Assembly: GCA_045837725.1 (NCBI GenBank) | Contig: JBEWZL010000116.1 | Location: 58,047 to 122,046, forward strand | DNA length: 64,000 nucleotides | Direction: 5' to 3' | From: Vermamoeba vermiformis | Taxonomy: Eukaryota; Tubulinea; Echinamoebida | In this document: positions 48,201 through 58,987 of the stretch, piece after piece | Position numbering within the stretch: position 1 is the stretch's first letter | Layout: each line of letters opens with the position of its first letter | Program-made: the position numbers and the translations under genes | The notes under the pieces: model-generated | Told to the model about the DNA's origin: nothing | The model's database searches: none | What the model saw: the letters and a program-made list of their open reading frames with translations, nothing else

Positions 48201-50885
48201 CACTCTGAAAATGACTTCAGCACCTGCATTTGAAAGCATTTGAATATTGGGCGAGAGTTCATTCAAGAACTCAGAAACTGATTCGACTTGACATTTGGGT
48301 GCTTTGACCTGAAACCAACAATAACGTGAGTAAATATCATTTTCGAGAGTTAAAGTGATTGACTTACACAACCAAGAGTGTATCCGAGACCGAATCTGTT
48401 CTTCAAGAACAACGATGAGCCGGCACAAAGAAGCTTTCCATGTCTCATGATGGCAATGCGATCACCGAGATAGTCTGCTTCATCCATGAAATGTGCTGGA
48501 GTACCGATTAGTCACTGTATTTGTGAAGCAAATGAGTGCGACTTACTCGTCAAAATGATGACACGACCAGCTTTGTAACGAGTCAAATTGTCCCAAACAG
48601 TTCTTCGTGCTTCAGGATCCATGCCACTCGATGGTTCGTCAAGGAATACAACCTTGGATCCTCCAATCAGTGCGATGGCAATCGATAGCTTTCTCTTTTG
48701 ACCGCCAGACAGCTTGCCAGCAGGATAGTTGCGTTTGTCTTCGAGCTCAAAGTCTTTGATCAGTTGATCTGCTTCTGCTTTGATATCTCCGAATTTCACT
48801 CCTGGTAAGTATTCGTGTTAAAACGACACTATTTCCTTGTTTGGCAATCGATGATTCGATCGTACCTTTGAATCCAGCAAAGAGTTGCAAGTGTTCGTAA
48901 ACTGTCAGTTGAGGCCAGATTGCATCGTATTGAGGACAAACACCAACAATCTTCTTCAACGCACTCAAATCTTTTGTAAGACTGTTGCCGTAGAACTCTG
49001 CGTCACCTGATGTCGGTGCCAAACTGCCAGTCAGCATTGAGATCAGTGTTGTTTTGCCTGCTCCGTTGTGACCTTCAAAACGATTCTTTAGTAAAGTCTC
49101 GCTACTTCGTATTTGCAGTATTACCTAATAAGGAAACAATTTGATTCTCGTACAAGTCCAACTTGAAGCCATCCACAGCCACGAAAGTTTTTCCGTTGAT
49201 GTCAAACGTCTTGCGAAGTCTTTTGACTTTCACAACTGGATTGCCCAACTCGTCAACTTTCTCGAAATCTCCTTCAGTCGGGACGTACTCGTCAAGTCTT
49301 TCTTCGTTATTGGTTGAAAAGTTCGTTTGCTTGCCCCAATAAGATTTGCGGAAGCAAAAACATCCACGGTTCTTTGAGCCACTTGTCTTGACATTGTCAA
49401 TATACCAAGCAATCAACAGATAAAGCACCAAGTCGCAAACGAGCATTGAGATCATTGCGTGCAATGAAGGAAGCCATTCGGTAATAGATACTACGGAGAT
49501 TATTAGAATGGACGAAACGCGTTTTGATCGTACCTGTTGAGTGTTCATAATCCATGGTGATTCTGAGATTCTCAGCTTCAGCGAGGATATTGATAATGTT
49601 GTTGAACGCGAAGGGACTGAATAGCGACAATAAGATCTTGACACCTGGAATGACAGGTGCCATGGCCACGAGTTCTCCTGCGATGCTGAAGATGATTAGA
49701 GTCAACATAGCGAGAATACCGGAGCTCTAAATTAACCAGGATTAGTACGTTGAGTTTTACGACAAATATTGCGTACCTTCGCAGAGTTTAAGAACGACGA
49801 CAAGATCATCGCAAATGCGATCAACGTGGCAGCGTAGAGGAACCAACTAATGAACGAGATGCCAATAGGAGTCAGAGGGAAGAAGTTGAAGAGCTTGAGA
49901 ACCACGGAGCACGCAACTAACGCTGGCAAAATGATGACCAATGACACCACGAACCAAGTCAACCAATAGAATTCGTTCTAAGAATAGGCATTAGAATGAG
50001 CTCAGGGAAAAAATTATGTGCAACTTACTCGCATGCCCATCATTCTCATCGAGTCACGCACTTTTGTTTTCTTTTCGACCAACACAGTGTTGACCAATCG
50101 GTACACAGAGAACAGAATACCGAATGTCAGCCAAGTACCACCAAGAGGTTTAAGAATCAAGTTGCGTTGTTGCCATCTCGAGTCAAAGTTTGGTTCACCT
50201 TCTTGGATTGGAAAGCGCGTTGCTGATGCGGACATGCTGACGCTGGAACTCACTCCTGTTTTCTCCGAAATTTTGAGTGCCATGATGCTTTGATCGATCT
50301 TTTGTTGAAGTGCGACGAATGAGATGTATATTAAGTTGGGAGATTTGTTCGCGTTGGCCGTGTAGTCAATTAGCTTCGTCGGATCTGTAATGTTTTGACC
50401 AAGGATGCGAATAGCGTACGTAATGTCATCGGATAAGGCGCCAGTAGCTATCTCCTCCGGATTTAACCGGAAAAATACACCTATAATGGATAATTAGATT
50501 TGAGACCGTAGTAAAAGACTTTTAGCTTACCAGCAGCCAAGTTCAATGCTCCCGAACTTGTGATCAATGTGCGAGTCATTTCTTCATTCGTATCAATAGG
50601 ATATAGAAGATCTTCTCGTCCATCAACGACCGGTAGCATAATATTACGAACCAAGTCGATGTTTGGTCCGTACGCGATCGCTTTTGTAGGATCTGGCCGA
50701 GAGATCGGGATTGGACCAAAGATCGGATCATCGTCTGCACCTGATGTACTAACAATAAATATAGTCATTAAGAAGATTAGACAGATCAGGGGAAAGATGG
50801 CTTCCATCGCAGTGCCGCATCTGTTTCGGCCCTTGATCTTCAAGTTCTTCAAGGTCAGTAATAATACTTGTGACCCGTTGCCCAT
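45206..50885 (-). CDS. ABCA-type full ABC transporter, right copy (intact)
   Basis: Seventeen exons: 50885-50531, 50480-50029, 49977-49777, 49726-49534, 49490-49125, 49072-48866, 48801-48547, 48495-48368, 48308-47813, 47752-47423, 47371-46873, 46821-46723, 46678-46341, 46268-46080, 46029-45892, 45832-45660, 45544-45206; they sum to 1,586 codons with every phase matching. Layout: helix 1 at about 30, a large luminal loop, membrane helices, NBD1 ([30 protein letters not shown]), a second membrane half with its own loop, NBD2 ([30 protein letters not shown]), and a regulatory tail. Length and domain order fit the ABCA lipid-transporter family. Note that the NBD2 signature has Asn where Gln is usual. 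It is expected in the plasma, endosomal or lysosomal membrane. Confidence 0.92.
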
Positions 50886-51610
50886 GTTATTGTTACGTAA
50901 TGATATAATTAAGATAATAAGATTTGCGTTGGGTTTAAATAGTTGCAAAAGTAAGAACAAATGTCCGCGGAACAACAAATTTCCTGCAGGAGTTTTTTAA
51001 AATTATTGCCCGCATCAACAGACATCTTACCATATTTGGGAACTAGTGCGCGACAAGGCTTAGAAATTCGGGTAATAATTGTCCCGGAGCGGTTTGTTGC
51101 AATTTCAAGTTTTTGTTGTAGGATCCTACGAACACAAGCTTGTGTTGTTAGTATTAACATAAATAAGAAACAAATACTAAAATTAATACTAGTTATGTAA
51201 TAATTACCTACTAATTATGTCGACTCTGGAACTTGCGGCCGCAAGGCCTTAGTGCGGATCCCTTCAACAGTCGTTAGACGCGCAACGTCAAAATAGAGAA
51301 ATTTCAAACCATGTAAATATCTTTAATATATTATTATTAATATAATAACTTGTTACTTACGAATCAATATCGCTGGGCCAATTTTTTTTTTGCGAGCTGT
51401 CAAACGAGACCAAAAGTTACTTTGTTTCGTCACTTGTTTTATCTCCAAACAGATTCTCTTCCTAAAATAGATCTTTTTGGCCAGATTCTTGCACACTTTG
51501 GCCAACGCTGTGAATCTGGTGCATAATGTCACTAATAGAGAGAATTTGTCCGAATAAATAATTTGACGATTTGGTCATTGTTCAATTACAGACTACAAAC
51601 AATACATACC
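50886..51610. other. Divergent promoter region
   Basis: Region between the right ABCA start and a secreted-protein gene on the plus strand; both promoters should lie here. It includes a perfect 14-bp GC-rich palindrome (listed separately). The plus ORF at 50560-51000 is antisense to ABCA exon 1. Confidence 0.5.
51232..51245. repeat. Perfect 14-bp palindrome
   Basis: CTTGCGGCCGCAAG reads the same on both strands and contains an 8-bp GC palindrome, in otherwise AT-rich promoter DNA. It could be a dimeric factor site or chance. Confidence 0.6.
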
Positions 51611-52480
51611 ATGAGACCTATTCATTTTTTCGTGTTGCTGTTAATCGTTGCATGTGTAAGTCAGATCGAGGCAGGAGTTTACACGCGCTTGATCTACAAC
51701 AACGCTGACTGCTCGGGCTTCCATGTCGCTTACGTTTATATGGCGAGCACTGATGTAAGTCAAAACTTGCACCTTCTTATCAAAAATTAATGAATTATCA
51801 CCAGCAAACATGTAGTTTAAGCGGATGTACCGAGATCTTGCCTGGCAAGTTTTGGGCTAAAGAGAACTGCGCCTCCGTTGTCACCCCACGTTCTCAAGAT
51901 GGATTTTCTGTCGTTGTTGAAAGTTTGAGCGCGGATTGCTCCGTGTCAACCGAGACTGGAGGTGAGTCTCAAATACGAATCCACATCTGTTCAGCGCTTG
52001 GATTAATCGCTAATATTACTTGCAATAGCCGTGGCAGATACTTGCATAGCTTACGAATCTACGGCTCAAGGAACAAGAGCACTGAAGATAAGCAGCTGCA
52101 CGAGCGATGGGTTAGATCTGACCTGGTACAGCGATGCAGATTGCACTCAAAATCCATTCGTCATGCACCACACACAGGCCTGCACTGCCGCCCCTGTAAT
52201 ACAGCGTTACTTTAACGTTCTCACGTGCCCTCTAGCCGGTAGTCCGAGAGCGGTACCTGTTGGATCCGGTCCCGCCGTGCCCTCACCAAATGCCGAGCCT
52301 ACTCCGAGTCCAGTAACGCCCAATCCAATTGGCACAACACCGAGTGCTGTCTCGCCTGCTGCAAGAGTCCCTAATGCACAACCTTCTGCCTCGCAGATCA
52401 AGTCGTCCAACGCTGAGGCTATTTTGCCGGGTCTGACTCTCGTACACGTGATCGTTACCGCATTTTGGGCCTTATATTAA
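51611..52480 (+). CDS. Small secreted, GPI-type Cys-rich protein (family member 2)
   Basis: Exons 51611-51754, 51805-51961 and 52029-52480 give 250 aa. Signal peptide FFVLLLIVACVSQIEA; mature start YTRLIYNNADCSGFHVAYVY is clearly related to the 44128-44873 protein, with the same first-exon length and intron phases. About twelve Cys occur in the extracellular part. A long Pro/Ser/Thr-rich stalk follows (PSPNAEPTPSPVTPNP), longer than in member 1. The end is a GPI-type hydrophobic tail (LTLVHVIVTAFWALY). Function unknown; probably displayed on the cell surface on an O-glycosylated stalk. Confidence 0.75.
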
Positions 52481-52762
52481 TATTAGTTCAACTGTACGCC
52501 TAATAAACTAACTTCCAACGTTGGAATACTAACCATAAATTTGATCCAACGGCAATACAAATGTGATTGTGACCGCTAAATAGAACTGCGTTAGAGTACG
52601 TGATTATATTGTTTAGCAAGCGTACCTGACTCGAATTGGGTCTGAGGACCGGAAATAATTAATTTTCCGGGTGACACGAGACCGTCCCGTCCGATGCTAG
52701 TTTTTTAGAATTTAATTCTAGATTTGTCAGTCTAATAAAATCGATCAGCAATTAACTACAAA

Positions 52763-53025
52763 ATGAATTGCACTCACTTGGCGTATATGATCTTCCTTGG
52801 GTTCTCCTGTTTAATCCTGAGCCCGTTACCCATCGGCATCCATTACGGTTGCAGTAAGACGTTGGCCATTAATATCGTCCTGTGGGTATTAGGTGTAATA
52901 CCAGGTAATTATAACTGCTTAAATACATCTCCAGCTCGCGATAGAGAATTAATGTAATTTTATTTTCAGGCGCGATCCACGGTGCTGTGATGCTTATTCT
53001 ACTGTTTAAGAAGGACGATGATTAA
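52763..53025 (+). CDS. Pmp3/UPF0057-type plasma-membrane proteolipid 1
   Basis: Exons 52763-52904 and 52970-53025 give 65 aa. It has the two-helix layout and signature of the Pmp3/RCI2 family: LSPLPIGIHYGC then KTLAINIVLWVLGVIPGAIHG. The intron falls in phase 1 inside the final Gly codon of IPG, as in the three other copies here. Family members sit in the plasma membrane and affect membrane potential and salt tolerance. First of four copies between 52.7 and 62.7 kb. Confidence 0.9.
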
Positions 53026-53295
53026 ATGTATTAATATTAATGTAAATATAAACCGAAACGCGATTGATTCAAACATCGATCTGAGATCAGACGACGATAA
53101 AAACAAATATTGTATTTTAAAAATAAATAATAATAACGATTATTAGGTACCACAGCTAGTAGGAAATTACGAAAGGTAACGCTAACGGCAATCTCGATTT
53201 TTTCTGACAGGCGTGAACGCGATCCGTACGACATCAAAATTGAATCTTATTGTTATTGCAGACCCAACGTTATCGAGTACCAATACGAATATAAT

Positions 53296-53559
53296 ATGGG
53301 TAACGTAGATTGCTTATATATAACGTTTCTTATGGTGTTTACCTTGTTTCTGAGCCCTGTGACAGTTGGTGTCATGTTCCGTTGCAGCAAAACGTTAGCG
53401 ATTAATATTGTACTGTGGCTATTAGGCGTAATTCCGGGTAAGCTAGCGTAATTTCCTTTTTTTTGATCGGATGATCGAAAAATAATTATAATTTTAGGCG
53501 CAATTCATGGCTATGTGGTGATTTGCTTACATTTTAAGAAGATGGAGGACGATTATTAA
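53296..53559 (+). CDS. Pmp3/UPF0057-type plasma-membrane proteolipid 2
   Basis: Exons 53296-53437 and 53498-53559 give 67 aa. The signature LSPVTVGVMFRCSKTLAINI and the following LWLLGVIPGAIHG are complete. Same intron position and phase as copy 1, 270 bp upstream. The two first exons are both 142 nt, so this pair is probably a recent tandem duplication. Confidence 0.88.
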
Positions 53560-54082
53560 TTAATTATTATTCATCAATGCCTAATATTAAAATAATAAAA
53601 TAATTTTAGGTGGCAATCCACAATTTGCAAACCACGAATACTTTGTAAACGAAAATGTAGTTATTATATAAATTTTAATAGGCAACTTTCCGCCGTTTCT
53701 TGTAATTATTAAACTCGTTCTGTTGAAATAAACTTACCCAACAGTTGTTAATCCAACAAACGCTTCGAAATTAATAAAGCACGAATTGATATCATATGCT
53801 CGAAACACTCGCTTGTACAAAGTATATTGCGGTTGTCTTTGGTTGGCAATTACAAAGAAAATGCTAATTATTCTTCAGCATCGCTTTGCCCAACACACCA
53901 CAAGGGCCCATCACAATCATTTCTTAAATTATAACTTACTGAAACAAATTACAACGTCTAACATGAAGTTTAATACGAGATTGCGTTTGTAGTCCCTTGT
54001 TAGTCCCATACTTGTCTGCAGATGACAGCTGTCCTAGAAAGCGAAACGATTTTACCTTGCCGCTGATTAACATAGCTCAATA
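53560..54082. other. Intergenic between Pmp3 copies 2 and 3
   Basis: AT-rich DNA with a 68-codon chance-looking ORF (53786-53992). No other feature seen. Confidence 0.5.
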
Positions 54083-54388
54083 ATGACGAAAACAGCTCAA
54101 GAAAGGAAGTGCAGCGATTGTGGATGGAATGCTTTTTACCTCATCTTCACTCTATTTCTGAGCCCGGTTACCGTGGGACTGTTCTTCGGTTGTGGCAAAA
54201 CGTTGGCGATTAATATTGTATTATGGATACTTGGCATTATTCCAGGCAAGTAATCAAAAGAAAATATTATTATTTTTTCGTTTTTATTTACGGATTTGAT
54301 TTTTAACCTTTTTTCAGGCGCAATCCACGGTTACGTCATGCTTTGTTTAGTAATTTTTAGGAATAAACGAGTCAACGAAGGCGATTAG
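54083..54388 (+). CDS. Pmp3/UPF0057-type plasma-membrane proteolipid 3, GC-AG intron
   Basis: Exons 54083-54245 and 54318-54388 give 77 aa, slightly longer at both ends than copies 1 and 2 (extra MTKTAQERKCSDCG at the start). Signature LSPVTVGLFFGCGKTLAINI present. The intron starts GCAAGT in place of GTAAGT: only this donor keeps the phase and position shared by the other copies, so this is a GC-AG intron. The match of the site (AG|GCAAGT) to the known GC-donor consensus is good. Confidence 0.88.
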
Positions 54389-54631
54389 AATGAATCAAAT
54401 AAATGAAATTCAAATCCGCTGCCCTACAGACAAATGTAGCTCTGGTTGGTCGTGTAAGACATCATTAATAACTCGATGTTATATATTACCAAATAGGCCT
54501 ACAGAATTAAAAAGGCAAAAAACAGACGAGAACAAAATTTTCGATTCTGTCGCTTTTAGTAGCTATCAATTTTTGCCAATACCACAACTCTTGTAAAATA
54601 CTCGAAGCTGACAGTATTATTCGTGCAAGAG

Positions 54632-55521
54632 ATGATTAGCAAATTTTACGTTACCGTTGCTGTCGGTCTTATGTGCTTTGCAAGCTTTGCGAGCGTTTCT
54701 GACGCTGCATTTACTTTTGGAACGCACACCAGCTCGGACTGCTCGAATTCGTCGATGATTGGGTGGGTTCAGGTAAGAAAAAAGATCCGGATTTTAAAAA
54801 AAAAATAAATCAAGTAATAACTAACGATTCGAAGGGCTTTGGAACCTGCTCCGCTGAAAAAAGATCATTATTTCAATCTGGATTTGCTTGTTATCAAGAT
54901 TTCATCCTTCCTAACCGCTACTATTCATTTTTGGAATGCACTTTGGTTGTGGAACCTCCAACGCTCGCGCCTCCCGCTGGCTGGCACCATATTAAATATT
55001 CTAACAGCACTAATTGCGACTTTAGCAACGAGTCTGACTGGACAGCCGTTGCAGGTTAGTAGAAAACATTTTCCGCATCCAGCAACTAATTCCTTACAGT
55101 CAAACAACCCGATACCTACGTGCCTATCGTCAAGTGGTATTCTGGCATTCCTATTAATATCCTTAATGTCACTATGTCTTGCCAAAATGGATTACTCTCC
55201 GCATCTGCTTGCGACTACCAAATTAAAACTTGCTTCCAAATGGACAACGTAGGATACAATCAATGCGCAAACGCCACTACAGTCGGAGGATCTTATTCTG
55301 GCATTCAAACTAGTTGCCAAGGTACGTTCCATCTTCTTGGGATCGAATCCACTAACTCTTGATCGCTCGACCTAGCTGCACCTCAAGCCTCTCCTGCCGC
55401 CAATCCAGTCGCTGCACCAGTGACCGCTTCGACGCCTAGCAAAAAGACTAACTCGGCCGCTACAATGTCCACTTCAATGGTTATTTTTATCTTCGTTGTT
55501 TGCTCGGCTTTGCTTGCTTAA
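54632..55521 (+). CDS. Small secreted, GPI-type Cys-rich protein (family member 3)
   Basis: Exons 54632-54772, 54835-55054, 55100-55321 and 55376-55521 give 242 aa in phase. The start was set at ATG 54632. Signal peptide VTVAVGLMCFASFASVSDA; mature start FTFGTHTSSDCS resembles the other two members in layout more than in sequence. About ten Cys, several N-glycosylation sites, a Pro/Ala/Ser-rich stalk and a C-terminal hydrophobic end (MVIFIFVVCSALLA) indicate GPI anchoring. It has one exon more than members 1 and 2, so it is a more distant relative. Confidence 0.7.
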
Positions 55522-56397
55522 GCCACTTACCAACGGACGCTTGATAAATATGATTATGTAAAGTGGCGTCAAGATAAAGAAATCTACAATTGAATTCTGT
55601 TTTTGCTGTAGATGGTTTAAACAAAAAACGCAGTCTCCACAACAGACGATTAAATGTGCAACCCTTCGTGCTAGATAATAAGCCTTATTATTTTCAACCT
55701 CTTCAAACACCTTCACCCACTGCGGCCGTGCTATTGCTCTAGGTAAAAACAATATTAAAAATTAAAATAACAATTTAATTAATGTAGTAATTATACTCAA
55801 AGATATCGTCCATTACATGGATTAAATAATAAGCGATTAAAAAATAAAAAATTAGATGGAGATCGTCTCACCGAAATAGAATGGTTCGTAAATTATGCAA
55901 TAATATTTTCAATATTCTAAATAGCGTTTTAGCTACAATAATCGTTTGAGATTGATTCATGATGCTCAATCTAATGGTTTTTGTCGTAGCTTCGAATGTT
56001 GACACTTGCCTTTATTGACACGCTTGATGCAGCGAATGGTGAAGAATTTCTTCGGTCTGTATCTTAGTATAATTAGACGTACTACGGAAGCCGTCCTGAT
56101 CCGCAACGTGCTCTTCACCGGAGGATATTAACGGTAAGTAGATATTCTGCGCAAAAATCCTTTTAACCTTCGCTCTGTAAAGATAACGAAGTCCGATCAG
56201 TAGACCGCAAAGACTAACAAGGGGATGTGATGTGATTCAAAAAAAGTAAGAAAATTTATCCCGCGTCACATCAGGCCAAAATCTCGCATGATTTAAGTTT
56301 ACAACTCGGCCGAAGCTGCCAACAAGCACTGTAAGTTGGAGTTTATAGACTTTAAACCTGAGACAACTAACTTATCGCTAGAGAGAAACCGGATGCA
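55522..56397. other. Intergenic upstream of the lyase gene
   Basis: About 880 bp. A minus-strand ORF (55752-55474) overlaps the end of the preceding gene and looks like chance. Short open stretches near 55670-55740 do not assemble into a gene. No RNA gene or repeat seen. Confidence 0.45.
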
Positions 56398-58936
56398 ATG
56401 AAACTGACGTTGTGTATTATTGCAATTATTGTGCTGGCCATCGAATCGAATTTTGTTCGTGGAGGTAATTTAACGGAAACAATAATTACCCTATATGCAT
56501 CGATAATTATTTACCTTGCTAATTGTTAATTATTTGCTAGATTTTTTAACGAGTCGTGACGCGCTTTACGTTCGGATCCTTCCGCCAGATGGTGCAATTG
56601 TTAAATCCAATCCGCCTTCATTTTGGTGGACCGCTCTAGGATTTCTTGGCAACGGCAAATCGTTTAACTTGTCGATCTGGGCCAACTCAACGGCCAATCG
56701 TCAACCTGACTGGAGTTTCACGACAACGAACTGCTTTTTCAACGTGCCGCTTGCCTTACCCGTGGACACGTACTACTTTTGGAGAGTGACTTTGCTGGAC
56801 TCTGTCAAGGGCACGTCGAATGACAGCGATGTGCGCTCGTTCTACGTAACTTCGGATGCCACAACATTTGTCGTGCCAACTGATATTATCACTACGACGA
56901 AGAGCTCCGCTCGCCCACGATTGTTGCTGAAGGACGACGCGAAGGTAGCTTTCTTGGCTTCATCCTCTGGTCAATCATTTGTCAAGCAATTGAACGCCGT
57001 TGTAATTCCGTACCTTAACAGAGGGATCGGAGCAACACTCCCCGTCGCACCGAACAAGACATCCAGTGACTTTCCTCCTGGCTCTCCTGAATGGGCCGCG
57101 TACCTATCGAGCGTATATGATGACTTCACGAGTCCGCAAGTCGTTTACATTTCGAGCTGCATCTACGCTCTTTGGTACAACTCGTCAAACGCGATCTTCG
57201 TCAACGAGCTCAAGCGAAGAACATTTGCACTTTTGGACGCGGACCCGGCAGGTGCAACGAGCAATGCCTCACAAGATCAAGCAAACAGAGCCATCTTATT
57301 GTCGCTAGCTCAAACGCTTGATGTGATCTACGACAACTTCACAGCGACTGATCGTGATAGAATCTTGGCGAACATCAAGAACAGAACCGAACAAGTGTAT
57401 CAGGACGGAGACGAGTTCACTCGCCTCATGACATTGCCCTACGACTCTCACGGTGCCAACACTCTTGGCTTCATCGCCACTGCTAGCGCGGCAATGCTTG
57501 GACTGATTCCTGAAGCAGACGCGTGGGCAGAAAGTATTCCCATGTTCTTAAACATGTACAGCACCTGGGGTCTGCAAGAAGGAGGCTTCGGCAATGGCAT
57601 GGGCTACGCATACTTCGACGTGACAAGTGCCCCGTCCCGCTTCAACTTCTTGAAGTGGAGTACTGGCGTGAGTCTGTATCAGAAGCAGTGGGTGCGCGAG
57701 TGGCCCTTGCAGTTCATCTACTTCTCACCACCTGGAGCGGCATCGGGAGGTCTTGGCTTTGGTGACAGTGGACAGCAAGACATGCGTCGACTTCAACCTA
57801 TAGTCTGTCTCAACGTTGTTAGTCCACTTCTCGATGAATCTCCAAATATGGAATATGAAGGCCTTTACAACTGGTACTGCAATGCACTCTCTTACAAAGG
57901 CGTCGTCGACCCACGCTACTACGATGTTATTTGGAGTCGCGAGTTCAACTCACCTCAACCACTGGCAAGCAACTATCCCAATGCTATTCACTTGGCATCG
58001 ATTGGCTGGGCGTCATTTCACAGCTCTCTCGCCGACAACCAACGCACGTCACTGTTCTTCCGCTCAGGCAGATTTGGCACAGACAGCCACAACTACGCGG
58101 ATCAGCTGTGCTTCACATTTGCGCACAAAGGCAAAGCGTTGCTCATCAACAGCGGTTACTACGATTACTTTGGATCTCCTCATCACTTTGGCTGGACAAA
58201 GACCACAAGATCTAAGAGTGGTGGCGTGACTATGGATGGAGGCGTAGGGCAAATGATCAGTCAGATCGGTGCATCAGGCAACATCACTCAATTCGGCCAC
58301 TCAAACGAGTTTGATTTTGTCACCGGAGATGCTTTGGTTGCATACAACTATGGCATAACAAACTCAGCTCTTCAGTTAACACGTGCCATTCGCTCCATTG
58401 TATACTTACGGGCCAGCAATCAGTTTGTGATCTTCGACCAATTTGACGCCAACTCTCCTCGTAGCTTCGAATGGAATCTGCACGCATTCATCAACTTCAC
58501 TGTTGTTTCACCATCAACTGTCAAGTCAAGTGATGGCAATGCATCATTGTGCATCAAGATGCTGTACACTTCGTCTGATTACACCTTCACTCAAACAGAT
58601 CAGTTCACTGTTCCAGTGAACTTGCCTAATCAAGCACACGGCCAGTTCAAACTCAACACTAACCTCACTTCAGTCACATTTGTCGTATTGTTGGATCCTG
58701 ACTGTACTGGAAATGAACCACAGCTGAATCAAAATGGTAACACATGGTCGTTCAACATTGGTGAAACAAGAGGCACTTGGGATGGCAATCAACTTGCCAT
58801 TTCTTACCCTGAAACACCAACTGACTCTACAAACCCTTCATCTCATTCACCTGGTGGCTCTGTGACCAGCACTGCATCGCTTGCGGCAGTTTGTTTTGTT
58901 GCAATAACCATTGCTTTGTGTACCTTATTGATTTGA
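56398..58936 (+). CDS. Heparinase II/III-like polysaccharide lyase, secreted and GPI-type
   Basis: Exon 1 56398-56464 encodes the signal peptide (LCIIAIIVLAIESNFVRG); exon 2 56541-58936 carries the rest, 820 aa in all. The N-terminal part (VRILPPDGAIVKSNPPSFWW) fits the beta-sandwich found before heparinase II/III-type lyases (DUF4962 type). An alpha/alpha-toroid follows (RPRLLLKDDAKVAF, then YDSHGANTLGFIATASA and EGGFGNGMGYAYFDV), then the beta-rich C-terminal half (SHNYADQLCFTFAHKGKALL, with the His/Tyr pattern of these lyases). The end (SLAAVCFVAITIALCTLLI) is a GPI-type tail. Relatives cleave or epimerise uronic-acid polysaccharides; substrate here is unknown. A single long exon is unusual beside its intron-rich neighbours. 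An AATAAA sits two bases after the stop, and the convergent NTPase gene ends 51 bp away. Confidence 0.85.
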
Positions 58937-58987
58937 GAATAAAGATAAAACAATTTATTACAACTAAGAAAGAAGTGCCTGATAGTG

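Larger units (their letters stand above)
38155..50885. repeat. Large inverted duplication (two ABCA arms, about 5.65 kb each)
   Basis: The left arm (38155-43806, plus) and right arm (50885-45206, minus) carry the same ABCA-type gene, with the same exon order and splice phases, separated by a 1.4-kb spacer holding a small secreted-protein gene. Long parts are nearly identical, including some introns (for example around 40200-40257 and 48865-48802), while exon 1, the first half of exon 2 and exon 3 are clearly diverged. Homology stops close to the start and stop codons on both sides. No terminal repeats, target-site duplication or transposase was seen, so this is a segmental duplication and not a transposon. 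Confidence 0.9.

Noticed and set aside
38155-50885. Inverted repeat as a DNA transposon or other mobile element
   Set aside because: The arms are ordinary ABCA genes; there is no transposase, terminal repeat or target-site duplication at the edges.
50560-51000. Plus ORF of 146 codons
   Set aside because: Mostly antisense to exon 1 of the right ABCA copy, whose own frame is clearly conserved with the left copy.
51233-51242. NotI-type site as cloning vector residue
   Set aside because: The flanking DNA continues the local AT-rich composition and no vector-like sequence adjoins it.
53786-53992. Plus ORF of 68 codons between Pmp3 genes
   Set aside because: No Pmp3 or signal-peptide pattern and no splice signals linking it to neighbours.
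55474-55752. Minus ORF of 92 codons
   Set aside because: Overlaps the GPI-tail exon of the secreted gene on the other strand and has no support.
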